From Fidelibacterota bacterium (GTDB lineage Bacteria; Fidelibacterota; Marinisomatia; Marinisomatales; TCS55): a stretch of DNA of 64,000 bases. Below the pieces are notes generated by a model. The model searched no databases. It saw only the letters and a program-made list of their open reading frames with translations, and had not been told where the DNA came from. Every line of letters starts with the position of its first letter. Positions within the stretch are counted from its first letter, which is position 1. Made by a program: the position numbers and the translations under genes. Positions 58,753 to 64,000 of this stretch are shown piece after piece. The stretch covers positions 71,674 through 135,673 of the forward strand of contig PBPT01000016.1 of assembly GCA_002724735.1 (NCBI GenBank). The letters run 5' to 3'.

Positions 58753-59168
58753 TGAAAGTAGGATTTACATGCTCAACTTTTGATTTGTTACATGCTGGAC
58801 ATGTAATAATGTTGCGTGAAGCAAAAGAACAATGCGACTATTTGTTAGTAGGATTACAAGTTGATCCTAGTGTAGATAGAAAAGAAAAAAATGCTCCTAT
58901 ACAAAGTATTGTAGAAAGGTATACACAACTTAATGCAGTTGAATATGTAGACGAAATTATTCCTTATGGCACAGAAAAAGATTTAGAAGATATTTTACAA
59001 ATGTATCCTATTAATGTAAGAATACTAGGAGAAGAATATCGAGACAAAGATTTTACAGGTAAAGATATATGTCGTAGTAGAGATATTGACTTACATTTTA
59101 ATAAACGAGATCACCGATTCAGCACAAGTGATTTACGTTCACGAGTTGCTGAAACGGAGGACAGATGA
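58752..59168 (+). CDS. Cytidylyltransferase (glycerol-3-phosphate/TagD-RfaE type)
   Basis: The start is ATG 58752, coupled to the cupin stop; 138 residues. FTCSTFDLLHAGHVIMLREA carries the HxGH nucleotide-binding motif, and RFSTSDLRSR is the final 'R(T/S)S(T/D)' motif of the TagD/RfaE-C family. It would activate a sugar- or polyol-phosphate with CTP. The next gene overlaps its stop by 4 nt. Confidence 0.82.
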   Translation: MKVGFTCSTFDLLHAGHVIMLREAKEQCDYLLVGLQVDPSVDRKEKNAPIQSIVERYTQLNAVEYVDEIIPYGTEKDLEDILQMYPINVRILGEEYRDKDFTGKDICRSRDIDLHFNKRDHRFSTSDLRSRVAETEDR

Positions 59169-59347
59169 GCATTAACGATGAAAGAGAAAAAGAGAGAGCT
59201 GAAGATAAAAAATTAATAGACGAATGGTTAGCAAAAGGAAATAAAATTACAGTTTATCCTTATGGTGCTCGTTCTGAAGAGGTAGAATATACAAGCGGTA
59301 TGTATGCTAAAAGGAAGAAGAAAGGTGACAAAAAAACTAAAAAATAA
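59165..59347 (+). CDS. Small conserved-looking phage protein (60 aa)
   Basis: This overlaps the cytidylyltransferase stop. The sequence has a helical charged start, LIDEWLAKGNKITVYPYGAR, EEVEYTSGMYAKRKKK and a Lys-rich end. Function unknown. The HAD gene starts inside it. Confidence 0.65.
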   Translation: MSINDEREKERAEDKKLIDEWLAKGNKITVYPYGARSEEVEYTSGMYAKRKKKGDKKTKK

Positions 59348-60047
59348 ATTTATCTTTGATGTTGACGGAACATTAACTCCAAGTCGACAACCTATAGATA
59401 AAAGATTTGCAGTTTGGTTTAGAGATTTTTGTAACTCTAATGAGGTATATCTTGTGACTGGGAGTGATAGGCCTAAGACGATTGAACAAATTGGAGAAAC
59501 TATCTATAATAAATGTCAAAGGGTTTATAATTGTAATGGTAATGATGTTTGGGAAAAAGATGTAAATGTACGAACCAATGATTGGGTTTTACCTGAAGAT
59601 GCACATGAATGGTTAAGTATTCAATTAACTGAAAGCGATTTTAAAATTAGAACAGGTTTACATTTCGAACATCGACCTGGTATGGTAAATTTTAGTGTAG
59701 TAGGCAGAAATGCTAATAATGAACAAAGGGCAGACTATTTCAAGTATGATACACTTACAAATGAAAGAAACATAATTGCAAAAAATTTCAACTTCTTATT
59801 TCCTAATATTAAAGCAACTGTAGGTGGAGAAACAGGAATAGATATATCACCCGTAGGTACTGATAAAGCACAAATTATAAAAGACTTTGGTCCGCAAGAT
59901 AAGACATATTTCTTCGGAGATAGAATGGACGAAGATGGAAATGACTACCCTCTCGCACAAGTAGTAAGTGCAAGTAGATCGGTAATGAACTGGTCGCAAA
60001 CAAAAGAATATCTTGAATATTTTAAAGAATTAGGAATAGCATTATGA
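59325..60047 (+). CDS. HAD-family phosphatase/phosphomannomutase-like
   Basis: I prefer GTG 59325 (240 residues), with AAGGAAGAAG upstream, over ATG 59304. FIFDVDGTLTPSRQPID has the DxDGTLT nucleophile. VYLVTGSDRPKTIEQIG, YNCNGNDVWEK and FFGDRMDEDGNDYPLA follow, which is the arrangement of eukaryotic-type phosphomannomutases (HAD class C2b). It probably handles sugar phosphates with its neighbours. Confidence 0.8.
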   Translation: MTKKLKNKFIFDVDGTLTPSRQPIDKRFAVWFRDFCNSNEVYLVTGSDRPKTIEQIGETIYNKCQRVYNCNGNDVWEKDVNVRTNDWVLPEDAHEWLSIQLTESDFKIRTGLHFEHRPGMVNFSVVGRNANNEQRADYFKYDTLTNERNIIAKNFNFLFPNIKATVGGETGIDISPVGTDKAQIIKDFGPQDKTYFFGDRMDEDGNDYPLAQVVSASRSVMNWSQTKEYLEYFKELGIAL

Positions 60048-60808
60048 TAGCTGTACAAAAGATATTAATTACAGGACATAGAGGTTTTATAGGCAGTAGG
60101 CTTTATGAAAAATTAATACATAATGAAGTTACAGGTTTTGATTTAATAGATGGTAACGATTTACTAACTTGTGAGTTGCCGAATGAAGAATTTGATTTAA
60201 TAATCCATTTAGCTGGTAAGTCTGGTGTCAGAGAAAGTTTAGACGACCCTGCTTCATATTGGCAAAACAATGTTGAAGCAAGTCGTAGATTATTTGAAAG
60301 ATATGCAGATACAAGAATACTTTATGCGAGTAGTTCGAGTGCATATGAGCCTGACTTAAATCCTTATGCGGCATCTAAATATATCATTGAGGAACTTGCC
60401 GCTAGGTATCCTAATACACTTGGAATGAGATTTCATACTGTGTTTAGTGAAACTCCTAGAAAAGGAATGTTCTTAGATAAAGTGTTAAACAATGAATTAG
60501 AATATGTAACTACTCATCATAGAGATTTTATACATTTAGATGACGTGTGTGATGCAATTAAAATACTAATTAACAAACCCCATGTAACTGGTATAGTGGA
60601 CATTGGTACTGGTAACCCGATTAGAGTTCGAGACTTAGTACCAAATGCTCCTATCCGTCTAAATACCCCACATGAAAGGAAATTTACATGTGCTAATATA
60701 GAAAAGATGAAAGTTTTAGGCTTTAAACCTAAATATACAATAGAAAACTTCTTGACAAAGCCCAACAAAGGCATTATACTTAATATAACTAATGGAGAAC
60801 CCGCATGA
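60044..60808 (+). CDS. NAD-dependent sugar epimerase/dehydratase (extended SDR)
   Basis: This 254-residue protein overlaps the previous stop (ATGA). ILITGHRGFIGSRLYEKL gives the GxxGxxG NAD site, and NPYAASKYIIEEL the catalytic YxxxK. HLAGKSGVRESLDDP and RDFIHLDDVCDAI are further extended-SDR blocks. With the cupin, cytidylyltransferase and HAD genes it may build an activated sugar for virion or cell-surface modification. The gp45 promoter lies in its 3' end. Confidence 0.87.
   Translation: MIAVQKILITGHRGFIGSRLYEKLIHNEVTGFDLIDGNDLLTCELPNEEFDLIIHLAGKSGVRESLDDPASYWQNNVEASRRLFERYADTRILYASSSSAYEPDLNPYAASKYIIEELAARYPNTLGMRFHTVFSETPRKGMFLDKVLNNELEYVTTHHRDFIHLDDVCDAIKILINKPHVTGIVDIGTGNPIRVRDLVPNAPIRLNTPHERKFTCANIEKMKVLGFKPKYTIENFLTKPNKGIILNITNGEPA
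60752..60780 (+). promoter_or_regulatory. Consensus promoter for gp45
   Basis: TTGACA (60752-60757), a 17-base spacer and TATACT (60775-60780) lie 24 bases before the gp45 ATG, inside the epimerase gene. Confidence 0.8.
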
Positions 60809-61536
60809 AAGACATTTTACAAGACGTTGTTGCTAAAACACACGCACTAGGATTTTTAACTTTGGTAAAAGTTAATAGTGAAGCTGATACAACAACAATT
60901 GAAAGTATGGCAGAAGATCGTTCTGTGATTTTAAATTCTACAACACATAATAGTGTGTCTGAATTTAATGGCACATTTGGTATGCCTAACTTAGACAAAC
61001 TTGCATTACATTTGAAGAATCCAGAATATCAGAAAGATGCAAAGATTGACGTAGTGAATGCTGATAGGAACGGCGAAACAATTCCTACACATATTCACTT
61101 TGAAAACGCAAGTGGCGATTTTGAAAATGATTATCGATTTATGAATAAGCAAATTATCGATGAAAAACTAAAAAGTGTAAAGTTTAAAGGTGCGGCCTGG
61201 AATGTAACATTTCAACCAAGTGTTGCGGCAATTGGTAGAATGAAATTGCAAAGTGCGGCACATGCAGAAGAACCAACATTTAATGTTTCAACTAAAGATG
61301 GCGACTTAGTGTTTAGCTTTGGAGATCAAAGTACACACGCAGGTACATTTGTATTTGAAGCAGGTGTTGAAGGTACATTGGCACATACATGGAGTTGGCC
61401 AGTAGCACAAGTACAAGCTATTTTAAACTTAGATGGCGATATTACAATGAGTATTAGCGATCAAGGTGCAATGCAAATAAGTGTTGATAGTGGACTAGCA
61501 AAATATGATTACATTTTGCCAGCACAAAGCAAATAG
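60805..61536 (+). CDS. 45: DNA polymerase sliding clamp (T4 gp45-like)
   Basis: This 243-residue acidic protein with two-domain clamp-like beta patterns (GFLTLVKVNSEADTTTIESM; FVFEAGVEGTLAHTWSWPV; LDGDITMSISDQGAMQIS) matches marine T4-like gp45. It tethers gp43 to DNA and, in T4, also activates late transcription. It overlaps the epimerase stop by 4 nt and has its own promoter. Confidence 0.88.
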   Translation: MKDILQDVVAKTHALGFLTLVKVNSEADTTTIESMAEDRSVILNSTTHNSVSEFNGTFGMPNLDKLALHLKNPEYQKDAKIDVVNADRNGETIPTHIHFENASGDFENDYRFMNKQIIDEKLKSVKFKGAAWNVTFQPSVAAIGRMKLQSAAHAEEPTFNVSTKDGDLVFSFGDQSTHAGTFVFEAGVEGTLAHTWSWPVAQVQAILNLDGDITMSISDQGAMQISVDSGLAKYDYILPAQSK

Positions 61537-61544
61537 GAGGTAAC

Positions 61545-61658
61545 ATGAAGTTTAGTGAATTTAGAAAAAAGTATGGTGAAGGTACAGACTTTGACCTTGA
61601 CTATGGCAAGTTAGCAATACTTGCCCTTTGTGTGTATATTGCTGTGCAGGTAACATGA
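61545..61658 (+). CDS. Small protein with C-terminal hydrophobic helix (37 aa)
   Basis: ATG 61545 follows AGGAGG. The product has a charged start (FSEFRKKYGEGTDFDLDY) and a C-terminal hydrophobic helix (LAILALCVYIAVQV). Its stop overlaps the start of the next gene (ATGA). It is not in the ORF track. Confidence 0.6.
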   Translation: MKFSEFRKKYGEGTDFDLDYGKLAILALCVYIAVQVT

Positions 61659-63124
61659 TCACAGACTTAACAACAGCTCAGAAAGATTACGCAACTTTCT
61701 TACCAGCATTGAGTGGTTTCTTTGCCACTTATATTGGTAAACAGCGTCATCCTGATCCTGTTAAAGGGCCTTATGTTGATCCAGCTAGAATACCTAGCAA
61801 TTTTCCTAACGGAGTAGAAAGCCTTAATTATCTTAATAACCAAGAAGGAATGTTTCAGTATAAATGGACACTATACTCTGCAGGACATGCTGATTTAGAT
61901 ACTAATAAATTTGTTCCTAAAGAAGATATGGTTCGTAATAGAGATAGGGCAAACACTTGGTTACTAGGCGATTCCGGTGGTTTCCAAATTGGTAAAGGTG
62001 TTTGGGAAGGTGATTGGAAGGATCCTAATTGTCCTAAAGCTCAAAAGAAACGTGATGGTGTTTTACGTTGGATGGATGCTTATATGGACTATGGAATGAT
62101 ACTTGATATTCCAGCTTGGGTTTCACGATCTCCTGAAGGTGCAAAAGCAACAGGCATTAGTACATATGCAGAAGCAGTTAAAGCGACACGAATCAATAAT
62201 GATTATTTTATGCAACACAGGACAGGTGATTGCAAATTTTTGAATGTTTTACAAGGAGAAAATCACGCAGACGCAGATGATTGGTATGATCAAATGAAAG
62301 ATTACTGCGATCCTAAAGTATATCCAGATAGACACTTTAATGGCTGGTCAATGGGTGGACAAAATATGTGTGATGTTCATCTAGTTTTGAAACGTTTGGT
62401 TGCTTTGAGATTTGATGGATTATTAGAAAAAGGCGTACATGATGTTATGCATTTTTTAGGCACATCAAAATTAGAATGGGCTACATTGTTAACTGACATA
62501 CAAAGAGCAGTTAGAAAATATCATAATCCTAACTTTATGGTTACATTTGATTGTGCATCACCGTTCTTAGCAACTGCAAACGGACAGATTTATTGTGAAC
62601 TAGAAACACAAGATAGAGCAAAATGGGTGTATCGAATGGTGCCTAGTATAGACGATAAGTCTTTAGCTAACGATTCAAGTCCGTTTGCAAGTGCATTTGT
62701 AAGAGAAGGTAAACATACAAGTTTTAAAGATTCTCCTGTGACGGCAGAATTACAAGCCAAAGATATATGTGTATATGGTCCAGGAGATTTAAATAAAATA
62801 GGTAAAGAAGGTAAAACTAGTTGGGATAGTTTTTCATATGCTATTCAAATGGGACATAATGTGTGGAGTCATATCAATGCAGTACAAGAAGCCAATAGAC
62901 AATACGACAATGGCGTCATTCCGAACATGCTTGTTGAAGAGCAATTCGACAGGTTATTTTTTAAAGATGTTGTGGAAGCAATATTTGCAACTGACAACAG
63001 AGACGAAGCGAACTTGGTAATAGAAGAGTTTTCAAGATTCTGGATGTCTATCATCGGCACTAGAGGTGCAATAGGCAAAAAAACTGTAAATGCGGCAACA
63101 AAGTTTAACGAACTATTTGGATAG
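61655..63124 (+). CDS. dpdA: TGT-superfamily transglycosylase, DpdA-like (7-deazaguanine in DNA)
   Basis: The start is ATG 61655, coupled to the small upstream gene; 489 residues. WLLGDSGGFQIGKG matches the TGT substrate-binding 'DSGGFQ'. The block MVTFDCASPFLATANGQIYC matches the TGT nucleophile block ('FDCVxPTRxARNG'). GWSMGGQNMCD and HFLGTSKLEWATLLTDIQRA fit the barrel. The canonical tRNA-TGT zinc site (CxCxxC...H) is not evident, which favours the phage/DNA-type paralogue DpdA over tRNA TGT. It would insert preQ0 or a relative into DNA. The QueD-like gene at 354 fits this. Confidence 0.75.
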   Translation: MITDLTTAQKDYATFLPALSGFFATYIGKQRHPDPVKGPYVDPARIPSNFPNGVESLNYLNNQEGMFQYKWTLYSAGHADLDTNKFVPKEDMVRNRDRANTWLLGDSGGFQIGKGVWEGDWKDPNCPKAQKKRDGVLRWMDAYMDYGMILDIPAWVSRSPEGAKATGISTYAEAVKATRINNDYFMQHRTGDCKFLNVLQGENHADADDWYDQMKDYCDPKVYPDRHFNGWSMGGQNMCDVHLVLKRLVALRFDGLLEKGVHDVMHFLGTSKLEWATLLTDIQRAVRKYHNPNFMVTFDCASPFLATANGQIYCELETQDRAKWVYRMVPSIDDKSLANDSSPFASAFVREGKHTSFKDSPVTAELQAKDICVYGPGDLNKIGKEGKTSWDSFSYAIQMGHNVWSHINAVQEANRQYDNGVIPNMLVEEQFDRLFFKDVVEAIFATDNRDEANLVIEEFSRFWMSIIGTRGAIGKKTVNAATKFNELFG

Positions 63125-63127
63125 ATT

Positions 63128-63643
63128 ATGAAAAGAAACTATGACGCAGGCGAATTTGACAACATCACTTACTTCACTGGTACAGAAGTAGAGCATACTC
63201 CAGCATATGGTATGTATACTTTATTTGTAGCAGGAGTACAACCTGTAAAAGATATTGAAAAACAATTACTTGCATATTCTAATATTGAACATATTTTCTT
63301 TGGTGCTAACCATAGTGTACAACCTAATCGAGTTGGACCTGGATGGGCTGAGATGATTGTAACTTTTTTAAAGAAAGATTATTGGTGTAGTTTAGATATT
63401 CCAATTGCTTGTGCTGAAGAAATTTTAGAATACGGTCTCACAGAGTACAACAACTTTATTCCGCAAATCCGTGTACCAATTCCATATGTAAAACAATGGA
63501 ATTACAATACTATGGTTAAGATTGACGACAAAGGATTTGCTGAAACTAATCCAGGCGTTTGGAGTCACAGACTGCATGACTTAATGGATTCAAATAAATT
63601 TACGGATTGGGCCAAATATGGCCTTGACAAACCTGTTAAATGA
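63128..63643 (+). CDS. Conserved-looking protein linked to the DpdA-like gene
   Basis: This 171-residue protein starts 3 nt after the DpdA-like gene. It contains FDNITYFTGTEVEHTPAYGM, IEHIFFGANHSVQPN and FIPQIRVPIPYVKQWNYNTM, with several conserved-looking His, Asp and Tyr. I do not recognise the family. Tight linkage suggests a role in base modification or precursor handling. Confidence 0.7.
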   Translation: MKRNYDAGEFDNITYFTGTEVEHTPAYGMYTLFVAGVQPVKDIEKQLLAYSNIEHIFFGANHSVQPNRVGPGWAEMIVTFLKKDYWCSLDIPIACAEEILEYGLTEYNNFIPQIRVPIPYVKQWNYNTMVKIDDKGFAETNPGVWSHRLHDLMDSNKFTDWAKYGLDKPVK

Positions 63644-63652
63644 AAGTATACT
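63624..63652 (+). promoter_or_regulatory. Consensus sigma70 promoter
   Basis: TTGACA (63624-63629), a 17-base spacer and TATACT (63647-63652). The predicted start is near 63659, so it would express the last gene from the internal ATG 63747 rather than 63657. Confidence 0.75.
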
Positions 63653-63656
63653 GTAA

Positions 63657-64000
63657 ATGACATTAGATGAAACAACCAATGATCCCGAACCAGAAAGATA
63701 TTACGACTGGATGCTTTGGAAATTAAGACAAGAGGACAAAAAAAATATGAAACTAAATAATGCAGAACGAAGTATATGGGTTACATTCTCGAAGGAAGGT
63801 GTACATTGTTATCCGGCGGCACTAAATGATCCAAAACTTGCAACAGGTGATTGGGACGATGTTTCGTTCCTTGGTCATCCTCATCGTCATATATTCCACT
63901 TCAGGGTGCGTATCGAGGTGTTTCACGACGATAGAGACATCGAATTCATCCAATTCAAACGATGGCTTGAAAGACTTTATCAGCAGACTGAGGGCACAAG
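63657..64000 (+). CDS. Partial conserved-looking protein (3' end outside window)
   Basis: The frame is open from ATG 63657 to the window edge, with a second in-frame ATG at 63747 after AGAGGAC. The promoter position favours the second start. The sequence has SIWVTFSKEGVHCYPAALND, LGHPHRHIFHFRVRIEVFHD and DIEFIQFKRWLERLY. The His-rich motif could bind metal. I do not recognise the family. It follows the DpdA-linked gene. Confidence 0.7.
   Translation, partial: MTLDETTNDPEPERYYDWMLWKLRQEDKKNMKLNNAERSIWVTFSKEGVHCYPAALNDPKLATGDWDDVSFLGHPHRHIFHFRVRIEVFHDDRDIEFIQFKRWLERLYQQTEGT

Noticed and set aside
1-64000. tmRNA (one- or two-piece), CRISPR array, integrase or att site
   Set aside because: I looked for a tag-coding ssrA segment, regular short repeats with spacers, and recombinase motifs, and found none. 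This fits a lytic phage.

Overview
The window is a 64 kb piece of a T4-like (contractile-tailed, myovirus-type) marine phage genome. It is AT-rich, gene-dense and almost entirely coded on the + strand; only three minus-strand genes are supported. T4-type hallmarks are the gp43-like DNA polymerase, gp45-like sliding clamp, gp44-like clamp loader, a GroES-like co-chaperonin, PhoH, and giant tail-fibre-like proteins. The gene mix (hesB, phoH, mazG, thyX, queD, uvsE, dnaJ/clpA) is that of marine T4-like phages of cyanobacteria, SAR11 and related streamlined bacteria. A PqqA peptide gene and a cytochrome c/copper monooxygenase-like gene point to a Gram-negative host with periplasmic PQQ and c-type cytochrome metabolism, for example a methylotroph or an alphaproteobacterium. 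The host assignment is inference.

Layout. 1-2250: a partial gene, a QueD-like gene, a cupin-fold gene, and a glycosyltransferase ORF that reads in frame through a complete tRNA-Arg. 2250-3300: a tRNA array (Trp, Tyr, Pro, Cys, Ile-UAU) behind a leader that looks like a transcription attenuator. Its 21-codon leader peptide contains codons for all five downstream tRNAs, and its antiterminator and terminator hairpins are mutually exclusive. 3300-7125: small genes, a dihydroorotate-dehydrogenase-like gene probably starting at AUU, uvsE, and hesB/iscA. 7141-31000: virion adhesion genes, including 2932-, 1127-, 1180- and 1802-residue proteins with autoprocessing-like, cupredoxin, subtilisin, esterase and YHYH domains; several share one N-terminal adaptor motif. 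31000-36900: replication and nucleotide metabolism (DnaE-like fragment, co-chaperonin, MazG, DEDDh exonuclease, gp44, 7Fe ferredoxin, ThyX). 36900-38800: a self-contained accessory cassette with its own promoter and terminator, holding a secreted cytochrome c/PHM-like copper protein, two lipoproteins, PqqA and a membrane micropeptide. 38800-43500: phoH, two phage core genes, and a lysis module (GH108 muramidase, overlapping spanin-like pair, membrane proteins with a possible holin). 43500-55030: DnaJ and ClpA chaperones, then many small head/virion-associated genes, a nucleotidyltransferase, a ParB/HAD fusion protein and Cys-rich metal-binding candidates. 55030-64000: DsbA-like protein, gp43, a four-gene sugar-nucleotide set, gp45, and a TGT/DpdA-like transglycosylase with two linked genes; the last runs off the edge.

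Two promoter classes are visible. Near-perfect host-type TTGACA-N17-TATAAT promoters sit before metabolic, tRNA and replication genes. T4-late-type (G/T/C)ATAAATA boxes sit before structural and lysis genes, often overlapping the stop codon of the previous gene. The QueD-like and DpdA-like genes together suggest 7-deazaguanine modification of phage DNA, although the other pathway genes are not in the window.
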